Shown piece by piece: positions 11,826 to 23,605 of a stretch of DNA of 64,000 bases. This stretch comes from Incurvaria masculella. Its lineage: Eukaryota > Arthropoda > Insecta > Lepidoptera > Incurvariidae. Position 1 is the first letter of the stretch. Every line of letters begins with the position of its first letter. The notes beneath the pieces were generated by a model that made no database searches, was not told the DNA's origin, and saw only the letters and a program-made list of their open reading frames with translations. The stretch is taken from positions 9,672,001 to 9,736,000 of the forward strand of contig OX335655.1 of assembly GCA_946894095.1 (NCBI GenBank), written 5' to 3'. Made by a program: the position numbers and the translations under genes.

Positions 11826-11960
11826 CTATGAACCCCCCACGACTGCGTTGAACTGTATGGAAAAAAAGACCAATGTATTTTTGCCGCTTCGACGATTCTT
11901 CATCCAATGCTATGGTACCAACCCAGGAGGGTTTAACCCTACCGTACCAAGGAGCGAACC
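11826..11960 (-). mobile_element. SINE fragment, minus strand
   Basis: 'gcgttgaactgtatggaaaa', 'tgccgcttcgacgattcttc' and 'ggagggtttaaccctaccgt' are the reverse complement of the SINE middle body. Confidence 0.5.
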
Positions 11961-12514
11961 GATTTTTTTAAATTTCTAAGAAATTGCATATTTCAATATC
12001 GGAAGAAAGATACAGGAACACAAGAGAACTGAGTCGTTATCCATTAGGCTAATGGCAACACAAACCTTACTGCCTACCTCTTCCCTAGCGGCGGAGCCTC
12101 GCCCGAATAATATAATAAAATCAATCGGATAGTATCGGGTTGCTTATCGACGATTTCAGATTCAGGACATAATATCCTTACCGGCCTATCTGAAAGCTTT
12201 TCGCGATCACTCCGCCTACCCGTAGCATACCAAAATGCGAAACAGCCATTTCGGAGGCCCAATATTGCCTTGTTCCTCCGAAAAGCTTTTACAAAGCCCG
12301 ACGCAAACTTTGAACTTTTGTGAGGTCCGCCAGCGTTTGAGACGCAATACGTATTACAATAGAATTCGTCGCTGCTAGGGATTTCGGCTTTGTTTGTCTA
12401 ATTAAAACCGCCCTCATGGAGGACTGGCTAGAGGCAGAAAAGCTGCTTCAGACGGGAATGCTACCCCTCATAATAATTTTCCCCGAGTTTGTTTTAGCTT
12501 AGTAACTATATGTA

Positions 12515-12552
12515 TATTTATAGTGATGCATCTATCAGCATCACTATAAATA
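12515..12552. repeat. Perfect hairpin, ~15-bp arms
   Basis: 'atttatagtgatgc' and 'gcatcactataaat' with loop atctatca. Confidence 0.7.
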
Positions 12553-12958
12553 TGTTCTGAAAGTAAAAACAAAAGTGACGAAGTGAGGTGTACATTGTTT
12601 GTTCTGTTTAACAATTCGTTTGCGTCAAATAAATGTAGAGAGAACCTTTTTAAATTGCGATCTAAATCTATATGATATTGAGAGTATAATATTGTTAATT
12701 TAACTACACGAATCACATGAATTCATACAATATTTTCATACATTTCTCGTTTAAACGTTGGTTTTATAGAACCTGAAGGTAAAGTGGATGAGAATGAAAA
12801 CAGTATTTGAAACTATGTTTTTCTTACCAATTGTTCAATAGTCTTCTTAATAAAAAAAAAATCATAAAGTACTAAACTGCATTATAAGTTGATCTTTGTG
12901 CTATAAAATGCGGCCATTACACACTGCACACCCAAATTAACATATTTAGTCAAGCAGA

Positions 12959-13369
12959 GCGGCTCACCCCGTAGCCTAGTGGTGAGGGGACTGGCCTAGC
13001 GTACCAGAGGCCCGGGTTCAATACCAACTTGCACCACTGTCTTTCTCTTTCAGAGTTCGATAAGTGCATTTCGTCACGAATGCGAGCTGCTCCATAGTTC
13101 GGAATCCATGTAAAACTGTAGGTACCCTTCCCCTACTAGGTGGTAGGGTTTAAGCCCGCCGGGGTTGGTACCATCGCATTGGATGAAAAGATGGTCGAAG
13201 CGGCAATGAAAAATTGTCCGTGTTTTCCATCCAGTTCAATGTAGCCGTGCTCATAAAGGGAAGGTCCTGGCATGGCACCTAATTCCTTCGGGAATGTGGT
13301 GTATTGGGCTTATATCATAACGGTAGTTGTGTGGTATTAGCCATCCATGTCAGGTCGCATAAAAAAAAG
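12959..13369 (+). mobile_element. tRNA-derived SINE, full-length copy
   Basis: A box tagcctagtggt at 12972 and B box gggttcaatacc at 13014. The same body follows ('gtccgtgttttccatccag', 'ggtcctggcatggcaccta'), ending in 'ggtcgcat' and a run of A. High similarity to the other full copies suggests recent activity. Confidence 0.78.
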
Positions 13370-13563
13370 ATCGTTCTAACAGAGCATACGTGAGGTTTAT
13401 TTTTAACCTCCTTGTAGCTTAACTGAAGCTGCAAGAGGCTTGGGAGGTGAAATGCTCTACGCATGCCTGATTCCGGAATCAGGTAATATGGGACTGGTTT
13501 GGCGAGTCTAACCTAACCCTAGGCCAAACCGACCCACAAAAAACACCCCACTAATGTCCTTCA

Positions 13564-13792
13564 GCCAGTCGGGGTTATGAAGGGTAGCCGGTCGGTTATG
13601 AAGGGTAGCCAGTCGGGGTTATGAAGGGTAGCCGGTCGGTTATGAAGGGTAGCCAGTCGGGGTTATGAAGGGTAGCCGGTCGGTTATGAAGGGTAGCCAG
13701 TCGGGGTTATGAAGGGTAGCCGGTCGGTTATGAAGGGTAGCCAGTCGGGGTTATGAAGGGTAGCCGGTCGGTTATGAAGGGTAGCCGGTCGG
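13564..13792 (+). repeat. 44-bp minisatellite, 5.2 units
   Basis: Each unit is a dimer of 'gccagtcggggttatgaagg' (23 bp with gta) and 'gccggtcggttatgaagggt' (21 bp with a). Starts at 13564, 13608, 13652, 13696 and 13740, with almost no divergence. Confidence 0.92.
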
Positions 13793-13944
13793 CATACGTA
13801 AGGTTTTAAATTCCGTGTTCATTGGTTGGCTCGGAATCATCACAATTATGGTGGTGGCCATGATTTTCGGCCATGACAGCATAGCTGTACCTGGACTGTA
13901 CCTGTAATTAAGAGCCCTGTAGCCAAGATGAATTAATACTGTAA

Positions 13945-14507
13945 TTAAGGTGGCCCAACCCGGCGGGACTAACTCATTCGCGGGCACGGTACAAAACCGT
14001 GCTATTGCGCTCTGAGACATTCACTGTTTCAAAGAAAAAGACAGGCACCGTTATGAGGAAGATGCAACATGTCCACAAAGCGAACAATGAGCATAGTGTA
14101 TGATTTGGTAAGATATACGAAAAATTTAATTACAAAACGACTTATAGCTAAAAGTAAACTACGACTGCTGTAGTAAAAAATCTAACAAAAAACAAATTGA
14201 TTATAAATTTTGATGAAACAAGCTATGTCTGATGACTAATCTTTGTCAGATGTTCTTATTTTATCGTTGAGTAATCCACCTCCAAAGTTATTGTATAAAA
14301 CGCGCGAAAAATTCGAACTTTCGGACCTTATAACTTAGAATCCAAACACAATTTTACAATGCCAACGGTCATCAGACATCTAGTTCAAATAAAGAAAAAA
14401 ATCAAATAAAGCAATTTTGAGCAAAATTTGGGATTTTTGACAAAAAATATGGGCATGATCTTCTTTCCACGTTTGTATGGGGAGTCGAGCGGGTTGGGCC
14501 ACCTTAA
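13945..14507 (+). mobile_element. TTAA-flanked MITE, family 1
   Basis: TTAA-ggtggcccaacccggcgg at the left and gcgggttgggccacc-TTAA at the right, 563 bp. The interior ('gatgcaacatgtccacaaag', 'agctatgtctgatgactaat') matches the other two copies. Confidence 0.75.
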
Positions 14508-14756
14508 CTGTCCCATACCTATAGCTATAATACTGTCGTTGCTTCAAAATTGTGTGTAGGTACTTTATTCGACATGTTCACGGATTTTCAAAATTTGCGC
14601 TGCGGGAGGGAAGGTTCTATCTAGCACTTAGTTCCTTATTAAATTCGGTGCTATGTGATATTACCATAGCAGTGGTTGTGAATATGTGTGAAATGTTTTA
14701 TAATGATAGATCTTTTCTATACTGTTATTGCAGATCGTCATGAATAAATTTGACAG

Positions 14757-14820
14757 GGAAACTGTAATATTTATCCCAAAGTACAAACTGGGATCCTTCA
14801 ACTGACCGGCCGGTCCTTCG
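14757..14820 (+). mobile_element. LINE ORF2 C-terminal scrap
   Basis: It reads FIPKYKLGSFN then a stop on the + strand, the same short tail as the fragment at 32497. About 60 bp are recognisable. Confidence 0.35.
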
Positions 14821-15289
14821 CAGCCCCAACAAAGTTCAAAGGCCATGGCACATAATAAGTAATCCCGTAGGCCTGGCGTACGCCATCTGTGACCCGCGCC
14901 GCTCCGGCGCCCCGCCGGCCCGGGCAGACGCCGCGGTGTCGGAGCGAGGTGCAGACGAGACGGCAAGTGTCAATTACTTCCGAGCCACTGAGCTAACGGG
15001 CGGCCGTGGCTCGAACTCAATTTACCGAAGTCAAACAAAGTTGGAGTAAGAGGCGTGACAGGATCGCTGGCTCACACTTACAGCTCTTTGTTGCTGAAAT
15101 CCCTTCCTAATGTATATATACTTTATTGATGAGGGAAATCAGAACTGAGAGGTAATCAATATACATTGTAACATAAAGGTGACCGATCGATAAATCGATG
15201 GTGGTCGTGGGTTGGATTACGCGTAAAACCGTCACGTCCCCATCCTCGCTTCATAGCATAGAAGGTATAGTAAAAGCTAACGTCATACA

Positions 15290-15543
15290 ACGTAGTTAAG
15301 TAGAATTTAGGAGTTACGTCAAAACGTCAAACCCATTCACGTTTTTACTGCTTATACTCTAGTTTTACTCGGTCCAAATTACACTGCAATTTGTATGAAA
15401 TCGCATAGTCCGCGTTAACGGCAACGTCAACATATTTACAGCGACGATTCGAAAGCTGTCAAATCAAAGTCGTAGTCGCAAATCTTTCTCCATATATTCG
15501 AAAACGCTAGTCGATCGTTTTAGCGTAAACGTCAATTTAGGTG
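15290..15543 (+). mobile_element. TIR element with 'caatttaggtg' end
   Basis: 'gcgtaaacgtcaatttaggt' at the right end and internal 'agtttttact'-type and 'cgaaaacgctagtcgatcg' segments match the copies at 39592 and 46024. The left end is diverged. Confidence 0.5.
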
Positions 15544-15699
15544 ACATGTCGTACGCATAATTGTTTGGACTTCTTCTCAAACAATGTTTAAATGGCAACA
15601 CGGTCAAGTTTACAATGTTGGATATTTACTTAACAATAAGTCCGTATAAATACTGAAGCAATAATTTTTATTTTTGTGTAAAAAGTAGTAAATATGCCA

Positions 15700-15785
15700 A
15701 CCCACTCCATGAACTGCCTATCTATTTACCAAGTTTCATCGAAATCGGATACGCCGTTTTGCGAGATTGAATACCAAACATCGAT
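15700..15785. repeat. Lep1-like fragment
   Basis: 'accaagtttcatcgaaatcg' with 'gatacgccgttttgcgag' is the phrase usually found in the middle of Lep1/Helitron-like repeats. Confidence 0.35.
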
Positions 15786-16017
15786 ATTCAAACTTTCACA
15801 TCTATAAGATTGGTATGATAAATGTTTGAAACCTGTTTATCGAAGGCAAAAATTATGTGATGCTGGTAGGCGGTTATCCAGTCTCATAAGTAAACACTTC
15901 ACTTTTGTGATCCATAAAAGAAAACCATTTACACTTTGGGGTGTTCTTTATTGTTATAGCACAAATAGAGGGCGCACTTAAGGCGGGCAGTGAAATAGCT
16001 ATAGCCTAAAATCGGCT

Positions 16018-16125
16018 GGCGACGCAACATGGTCCGGTTTGTTGCGACGTCATATATTTGATAAAATATATGGCGACGCAACATGGTCCGGTTTGTTGCG
16101 ACGTCATATATTTGATAAAATATAT
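16018..16125 (+). repeat. 54-bp perfect tandem duplication
   Basis: Two identical units begin 'ggcgacgcaacatggtccgg' at 16018 and 16072. Each contains the inverted pair 'gcgacgcaac'/'gttgcgacgtc', so the pair can fold. Confidence 0.88.
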
Positions 16126-18059
16126 GCATAGCATTTCTGTGTAACAAGAAAATACAATGCATATCAGAGACAGTTTTGTTGATTTGGTGAAGTTGTCGAC
16201 CCCCTGATGTTGCTCGCGCCGCCTTTACCCATGTCTGAGGATCGTGTGGCGCCTCTTGCTGACAAGTTTTATCATCCGTCTCAAAATTATTTGTCGGGCA
16301 GAATCAATCCGCAGTCCGTTGTTCGACCATGACGTACATCGTCGTGGAGCTGATACGTCCAAGTCTAAATTCACTGAACCGCGCGGGCTACGAGATGGGG
16401 TGTCATCACCAAATGCCAATTTTAGTTTTTGGCAACGCTCTAATCGACTTAAGCAACAGTAAAAATTGTAAAAAAAATCATCGACAAAAAAAATTTATGT
16501 AGAAGTGATCGTGAATAATATTTGAAGAAAGTTTTACGGGCGGAGTAAATGTTGGAAGATTCTGAGTTATGGGTATAGAGCGGGTAGGGCGGAATGGAAG
16601 ACGCAGTGCCCGCGAAAGGTTTGGTTACTGGTTCAATTCTAGCCTTGCACAGCTCCATAAAGTTGGCGTCCGAAAGTATCGACCTAAAATATTTTGCAAG
16701 TGTTTATCCATAAAATGATCATAAATGACCATTTTTATTTTCATTACGTCAGGTTTACGGTAGTAAAATTGGGAAAATAATTTCTGTAGATATTTTCATA
16801 TTTTTTTCACGGAATCATTAAGTCCATCAAATAAACAGAAATGTCCACGAATTAAATTTGTTGACCATCTTATACTTTCGTTATTACATCTAGTTTTATT
16901 ATCTTTTATTACATTCAGTTTTTGCAAGCTTTTGTAACACCGAGTTTTACAAGCTTTAATTACATCTAATTTTTTAACAAGTTTTAATTAAACTGGCAAT
17001 GTTTGTATGTATATATGCATGATTTAATTAATTTTTTCTTTTAACACAACAAACATAATATTTAATTATTACAAAAAAAAAACACAACATGACCTAATTC
17101 TAAACAGTAATGAATACTAAAAAACACAAAGGAGAATTGTGCATCGAAGGTAGATCCGAGGCAATGTTGCCTTAAAGAAATATCTTTCTTTAATTAACGT
17201 CTTCTTTCTTTACGGTCGCTTCTAATCAAAAAAACATTCGATGTAATAAATTATTGGATTTGCTTTTTAAATTAGGGTTATTAGTTTCTTTTGAGAGCAT
17301 ATAAAAAAGTAAAAAAAAAAGGTTTTTAGGATTAATTTATTTTCATTTCCGTGATCAGTGGGTTGGTACAATATAGTAGTTTTTTAGTGTTAGAGTTTTA
17401 GTTTATTTAACTAAATTATGGGTTGGTCTCCGTTCTTGGCTAGTCCAAGTTTAAGGATACTACTTTTGTATACAATCATGGGTTTATTGCAAGTTGGATA
17501 TGTTCTCTATTTAGTAGTTTACTGCTGTTGTTCACAGGGTCACCTCATTCAGCGCAAGAGCGAGGAAGCCAATTCTTGCGCTAATTAGTTTACACACGGA
17601 ATGCACGCTCCTGATACCTCACTGAAACCTAAATAGCTTCCAGACTATGGTAGTCCATTTACTGATCGCTTATGGAAATTGATATGTTTCATTTAATTGA
17701 TTTGAACATCTGGTAGTAAAACTACATTACAAATAAACTCCACTGGTTTTAATATTTTCCGCCACACAATATGAAATCATATATTGTAACAGAACACTTA
17801 GATCTAAATGTTACTGACAAATATATTTTAAGGCAAAGGCAAAGAATAATAACAAAAGAAGCAGCAACCCTCCATATCATAGACTTAAAAATGAAATAAC
17901 TAAACAAAATTAGTCGCACATTTATATAATACATACAAGTATTAAACCGTGTCATTAAGTGTCAAAACCATCGTCAATTTAACAACCTATGTCGGAAGTA
18001 TAAAACCTCCAAGCATATAATTTTTCGTTAGCACTGAATTCGGAAACGCAGGAAAAGTG

Positions 18060-18330
18060 TCATTTTTTATGTAATGGGACATGGATGGCTCATACCAAAC
18101 TGACCGTCAGATATAAGCCTAACACACCACATGGGCCCTAGGTGCGGTGCGACCTTCCTTATATTACTCGTCTACATTGAACTGGATGGACAATACGGAC
18201 AATTTTGCCACCCATTCCGTGTGGCGCTGTGATCGATTATAAACACAATACCAAAGTAATTTCAAGGCGAACTTATTTCCTGAGAACACTTCTGATTCAT
18301 TCAATCAGAATTCCCAGAATAGTCCTCCGA
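18060..18330 (-). mobile_element. SINE fragment with extra flanking repeat, minus strand
   Basis: 'gggacatggatggctcatac', 'cctaacacaccacatgggcc' and 'attgaactggatggacaata' are the reverse SINE 3' half. The next ~100 bp ('cttatttcctgagaacactt', 'cagaattcccagaatagtcc') recurs at 55640-55720 and, reversed, at about 55165-55255, so it belongs to a second or composite repeat. Confidence 0.5.
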
Positions 18331-18582
18331 CCCGAGTTGCCAGCGGCGGCTGGGTGCAGGCGCTAGGTGGCAGCGGCGACACACTGTCCCCCCCGTCCCT
18401 ACTCCAGCGACTCCCCATTGTGAATAGCAAGCATTCGAACAAAACTCCCCGTTCCGCCGAATTCATTGTTGCTACATTTCCATTTAGCCGGAATTACTGC
18501 AGCCTCTTCCCGTGCGAGTTACTGCACCACTGCCACTGCCGCTGTCGAGAGCTTACCAAGAGGGAAGCTGAACGCTCACACA

Positions 18583-19061
18583 ATTAAGGCGCTAGGACTA
18601 GCCAACTACTCGCGCCATACAAATTCACTTTTTAACAAATGTAATAATATGTAGTGAAACGCTTCAGCAAATCCAAATAGAACTCCAGACTGATAATGGA
18701 TTGTTAATATTTTTGATTCAATCATTTATTTAAATAATAATAAAAATAAAAAAGTTGATTTTTCTCATTAGAAATCTGAAAGTAATTCGATTTCTAGATA
18801 TAAGCAAAAACAGCATATATGCATAAACAAAAAATTCCATTTGCTTTTAGATTTCTACATTTAGTCAAAAAAGTTCGGAAATGGACACCGTTTCCGCAAT
18901 GTATTTTGTATAGAAAAAGGAAACATACATTAACGAAAATAGGTTGATTCCTAGACAAGGAATCATATATTGTAAGAATGACACTTATAATCGTCAGACT
19001 TAGTTAGTTAACTTGGGGTGCCTCGTCTAACTTTGCGATTTGGCTAGTACCAGGGCCTTAA
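18583..19061 (+). mobile_element. TTAA-flanked MITE, family 2
   Basis: Ends TTAAggcgctaggactagcc and ggctagtaccagggccTTAA form imperfect inverted repeats with TTAA at both outer ends. The interior is AT-rich and non-coding, and is repeated in reverse at 53219-53843. Confidence 0.65.
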
Positions 19062-19141
19062 CTGAAATTATTTGCGTGTTTTTGTGTAACGTTAATACGT
19101 TACATGGTGTATATACGACATAAGGTGACGCCCGGTAATAT

Positions 19142-19413
19142 AAAAACCGGCCAAGTGGGAGTAGTACTCGCACACGAAGGGTTCCGTACGATTGTACCAG
19201 ATTTAACACCAAAAAATTCACGATTAATTTTTTAATGTTACCTATTTGTAGTTATAGCGGCAAAATTAATACACAGTCTCTTAAAATTTCAGCTGCCTAC
19301 CTTTTACGGTTTATGAGATACAGACCTGTGACATAAGGACGGACGGACGGACGGACAGCGGAGACTTAGTAATTGGGTTCCGTTAGCACCCTTTGGGTAC
19401 GGAACCCTAAAAA
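19142..19413 (+). repeat. (GACG)n-family repeat, near complete
   Basis: 'aaaaaccggccaagtgggag' to 'ggtacggaaccctaaaaa', with a short gacg run at about 19340. Right next to the family-2 MITE that ends at 19061. Confidence 0.75.
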
Positions 19414-19763
19414 TAACGTTAAAACAGCGTGTGTTGCCGAGGTTTTCCAAAACCTAGTTATATTTTATTTTGTCAATTTTCTGTTTAGTGACAAAACAGC
19501 AAAGTATTGAAAAGTAACTTATGTTAGGGAAATATTTGCCTGCAATAGTTAAGTTTGCAATGAAGTTGCCAGACGGTGCCATGATATAAGTGTCTGAACG
19601 TATTCGGTAGGTCTAAGGACACACGCGGACACACTGCCACATTTTGTAGCTTCTGCACATCATACATGTAGTTTTCCATCGGTTATGTAAACTAACCGTT
19701 GTTATGACGAAGTTATTAATTAAAAAATTAATATTTTTACACTTCTTTATAAAGTTATGCAGC

Positions 19764-19985
19764 AAAAACCGGCCAAGTACTAGTCGGACTTGCATACGAT
19801 GGGTTCCGTACCATTATACAAGATTTGATTTAGGTAAATCACGTTTCTTGTATAGTTTGTAACGGCAACAGAAACACACATTCTGTAAAACTTTCAGCTA
19901 TCTACCTATTCCGGTCCATGACATAAAGCTCTGTGACAGACGGACGGATGGACAGCGGAGCCTTAGTGATAGGTTAGGTTCCGTT
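19764..19985 (+). repeat. (GACG)n-family repeat, 3' truncated
   Basis: 'aaaaaccggccaagtactag' onward; stops after 'gataggttaggttccg', lacking the usual end. Confidence 0.65.
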
Positions 19986-20674
19986 TGATTGATAATTTAA
20001 CTTGGATACATATACGAATTTTGTATTCGTATGCAGTATTCTAGAGTCTTATGCATACGTTAATTATTTTTAAAAAAACCGTACAGTCCAGACGTGTGAA
20101 AAATATCATAACAATATTTCTTAATTTGACTAAGGAAACAGGCACGAGTCATTTTATGGAATTTGATCATCTCATCTCCTCTTAAAACAACCAAAATTAT
20201 TGCATAGGTACTGCACGTTGCTCGCTATATAATTCCATCTGTGGAATTAGTTCCCTCGAAGCCCCCGGGAGCGGGTTCCACACATCACGTGGCTCGGGTA
20301 AGTAGAGGAGCGGAAATGGGAAAACTCGCGCCATAAAACACGATATTGAGTTTTTGTGGTCGTCGGAAAGTTATTTCAGTTGCGGGTAAGAAATTAAATG
20401 TCCGACTCGCGGCTTTAGCCAACGTTACATGGCTCCCTGGAACTTCGGCACCCCTATTCTGTACAATGCAGAAATACAAGTCGATTAAAAAGCGAAAACA
20501 GCTCATTTATCACGACAGGTGGCGTCCAAGCGAGCTCACCCAAAAGATCTGTCAAAGTACCGTACAAAATAAAACAGAACATATTTTAAAATTTTATTTA
20601 CTCAACCTACGTCATAAAAATGACAATTTTTTCCTTATTATTCTGAAAAATATTTTTTACAAAAATTCTAATGA
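19986..20674. other. No gene recognised
   Basis: A 120-codon frame at 20346-20708 runs into the 5S-like SINE, so at least its end is repeat. No motif seen. Confidence 0.4.
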
Positions 20675-20862
20675 AATGAAGTCTTACCACCTACCACCTA
20701 GTAAGTAAGGAAGGGGACCTGCAGTTTAACGTGGAATCCGAACCACGGCCAGCCTCTCTCAACGGTCGAATGGTCACCCATCCAAGACCAGACCGGACCC
20801 AGCGTTGCTTAACTTCGGAGAGCGATCGCCGAAGTGTCGCGCCACTGGGCCACTGAGGGCCT
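20675..20862 (-). mobile_element. SINE with 5S-rRNA-like segment
   Basis: On the minus strand 'ccgaagttaagcaacgctgg' and 'ggtcttggatgggtgacc' (20772-20819) closely resemble the internal region of 5S rRNA. They are preceded by a tRNA-A-box-like 'gtggcccagtggcgcgac' and followed by 'gtggttcggattccacg' and the body 'ttacttactaggtggtaggt', which is shared with the other SINEs. It is far from a full 5S gene, so it is read as a SINE with a 5S-derived part. Confidence 0.6.
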
Positions 20863-20942
20863 ACAATGAGCTTTGAGCTTTATTTCCCATTGCGAGAATG
20901 ATCGTGGACTTTACCACGTTTGGTTCGCATCTCAGGGAGTAT

Positions 20943-21115
20943 CTATATATCTATATCTATACTAATATAATAAAGCTGAAGAGTTTGTTTGTTTGTTTTT
21001 TTGTTTGAACGCCCTAATCTCTGGAACTACCAGTCAGGTTTGAAAACATATTTTTACATTCGATAGCCTAATTCTTAAGGAAGGCTTTAAGCTATTGAAC
21101 ATCACGTAACGACCC
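20943..21115. mobile_element. Lep1-like terminal fragment
   Basis: 'atactaatataataaagctg', 'aagagtttgtttgtttgttt' and 'aatctctggaactaccagtc' are the familiar end of a common lepidopteran repeat. Confidence 0.5.
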
Positions 21116-21984
21116 TTAGGAGCCGAACAAAAAGAAAAATAGTCAGAGGGCGCGGAGCGAAAACGAAATCATAGCGCGGCGAGGGCCGTGACGGCGGTGG
21201 CCACCCGACGAGGACCGAGTATTGCCGAATCGAGCCGAAGCGCGAGCGCGCGAAACGGTGACCAGCGTAGCCGATAACCACTCCTCCAATTCCCCGAAAA
21301 CGTTCTTAGGATTCCCGGAATTCCGTAAAAATCCGGAATAGGAACCAAATTTTCATCGAAAATTTCGAATGACCAAAAAAAAGGTCGTTCAGTCGACGGC
21401 CGTCCGAACAACTTTCGGGAGAAGATGAAATGCAAAGTTGCCCCGATTGCTTTAATGTTAGATATATTTTTCGAATGAGCAAAGAAAAAAAGGTAAATAA
21501 AAAGGCCAAAAAACTAAATTCCCCACGGATTGGCCAATTCCCCGCAAATTTCCCAACGCTTGCATTCCCCACCATTTTCCCCGGACTACCTCAAATTTCC
21601 CGTGATTCGGGGAGCGATCGGCAATGCTGGCGACGAACGTCTCGCCGCGATGCCCGCGCGCCGCCTCAGTCAAGACGCGCAGTCAGTGGCGCTCCGTGGT
21701 CGTGTGGTACACGGATTAGTATGAGATTTTTTACGTAAATTCTTTGTATTCTTTCTACCAACCCGCGCGGTATGCTAACTCAGCGACAGCCGTTCCTGGC
21801 TACACGCATTTGTTTGGGCTTTTTAGGTTGATTGTTTAAACGCGTATTGTTAAGATATTACGGTTTTAGTAGAATGGTTTCTTATTTTTTGTTTGGTAGA
21901 TTAGTAGGTACTAAGCCAAGCGCGGCATTTCGAACTTTCACGGGGGATACGAAACCCATGCGGGCCGCCTAGGTGCTGTTTCAC
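21116..21984. other. GC-rich stretch, possible promoter or repeat
   Basis: 21160-21270 and 21595-21720 are CpG-rich, the latter with two TCAGT motifs. Overlapping open frames on both strands reflect composition. Confidence 0.3.
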
Positions 21985-22290
21985 TCCATGTTTCAACGAC
22001 CCCGGGGGCCTTTGGGGGAAATATATCGGTATGGAGTCGATTCCATAGTTTACCGACCCTATAAATAAAGGATCAAAAGGATCGGATGGCTTTTATTTTT
22101 AAGTGTCGGCTGGGAATGGGTGCATTGCCTGCCTGTTCTGCGTTGAGCAATTGTAGAAAGGGGACGGAGGGACAGCGTTATGATGATCCGTCGAGCACTG
22201 TTTGGCCGGCAAGGTGCTTCTTCACACAATGTTGAACAAATCTGATTACAACGATGCAATTTATATGTCACTATGAAGGGGGTGATACAG
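21985..22290 (-). mobile_element. LINE 3' fragment, minus strand
   Basis: 'agtttaccgaccctataaat' and the minus-strand 'LCEEAPCRPNSA' region ('gtgaagaagcaccttgccgg' reversed) match the order seen at 32497 and 26880. Stops and frame breaks are present. Confidence 0.4.
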
Positions 22291-22689
22291 GGGATGACAA
22301 TTTGTATGGTTCATCCATTATTGATGCTTCATAATTGTACCTACGTATAGCTCGATTTATTTCCGCAATTTTAGGTCTACTAACCATCACGCTAAATTAC
22401 CAGAGAGGTGACCAGTAGTATGAAATTCTTATAACATGAGAACTAATTACCCGATTTAGATGAGGATGTATCTCAGTCTAGCCGTATGGGTTACTTAACA
22501 TCACGCTAACTTACCAGAGGAGTGAGAAGGGAGGTTACATATTTATAACAAAACAATAAGTGGACTGCTCCTGCATGTGGAGATTGGCAGAGTACATCAC
22601 TCTAAATCACGAGAGGGGTGACTGGTGCGATTAAAGGCTCATAACTTACGAACTACTCACTCGATTAATATGTGGATTGCATCTACGTC

Positions 22690-22935
22690 CAGGACCTATG
22701 GGCGCGGTCAGGGTTTGGATGGGTGGCCGTTTTCGATGTTAAGGCTGGTTGTGGTACGGATTCCACCTAAAAAAATTGCTCCCCTTTCTTACTTACTAGG
22801 TTGTAAGGTTAATCCCACCCGAGTTGTTACGTACCATCGCACTGAATGATAGATGGTCGAAGCGGCAGTAAAAAATGTCCGTGTTTTCCGTCCATGGCAA
22901 TGTGTAGTAGTGCCAGTGCAGGATCGTCCCAGCGC
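22690..22935 (+). mobile_element. SINE, diverged copy
   Basis: 'ttacttactaggttgtaagg', 'cccacccgagttgttacgta' and 'gatggtcgaagcggcagtaa' match the SINE body. The 3' end is degraded near 22930. Confidence 0.5.
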
Positions 22936-23154
22936 GGCGACAAATGCTTTTAAAAAACAATTAATTAATTGGCCCCAATGTTCTGCAATATATTCAAGTA
23001 CATTCCTTCTACTGAATTTATAAATGGCAGTATTTGGATGTTATCTTATTCAATCATGCCACATCGGCTCAACGGATTTCGATCCAGTTTTTTTTGGTAG
23101 ATACATTGTTTAATCTTCTGTTAGTAAAGTAGTTCGACTAGCTTTTTGGGCCAG

Positions 23155-23605
23155 CCCTTTGGGTTACAGCCTGACATCAGTCCAAAACGACATTGACCCG
23201 AGCGGAGCCGGGTACCTCAGCTAGTGTATCTGATAAAGGAGTATTCAATTTGTTTATGGTTTTTATATACAGTGCGACATATCCTGTGCGCAAGCCTCTC
23301 AGTCCGATGACGCCAATGGGCTTTCTAATCTTTTCAGGGTTTGCGGAAACGCTTTGGTCGAATCAATGTCGTTTTGGACTGAGGTCGGGCTTAATTATTC
23401 CCTGGATATTATATGAGTTCCCATACAAACTGTCATTTTATCATCGAGTTTAATTTTCGCAACAAAAGGTAACCTATGTTTTTCTCCAAGACCCATACTA
23501 TCTCTATACCGAAATTCATCAAAATTGGTACAACGGTTTAGGTGTGAAACACAACAGACAGACAGACAGAGTTACATTCGCATTTGTAATATTAGTATGG
23601 ATAAA
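23155..23605 (+). mobile_element. Helitron/Lep1-like or SINE-like element
   Basis: 'gagccgggtacctcagctag', 'ttcatcaaaattggtacaac', 'cagacagacagacagagtta' and the end 'tttgtaatattagtatggat' are the hallmarks of an abundant lepidopteran element, often assigned to non-autonomous Helitrons. Internal inverted arms 'cagtccaaaacgacattgac' / 'caatgtcgttttggactgag'. Confidence 0.55.

Larger units (their letters stand above)
10542..12958. other. No gene recognised
   Basis: A 116-codon frame at 11005-11355 starts inside the small inverted repeat at 10952 and has no recognisable motif. The rest is AT-rich, with one SINE scrap and one hairpin listed separately. Confidence 0.4.
14508..17999. other. No gene recognised; GC-rich patch at 14860-15010
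   Basis: The patch 'ccgcgccgctccggcgcccc' is unlike the AT-rich flanks. 16700-17420 is very AT-rich. A frame at 16244-16462 and its reverse overlap and have no family match. Confidence 0.35.

Noticed and set aside
13564..13792. CRISPR array
   Set aside because: Units are contiguous with no unique spacers, and the genome is eukaryotic.
20772..20819. 5S rRNA gene
   Set aside because: Only the internal ~50 bp resemble 5S rRNA. Both ends differ and SINE body sequence follows.
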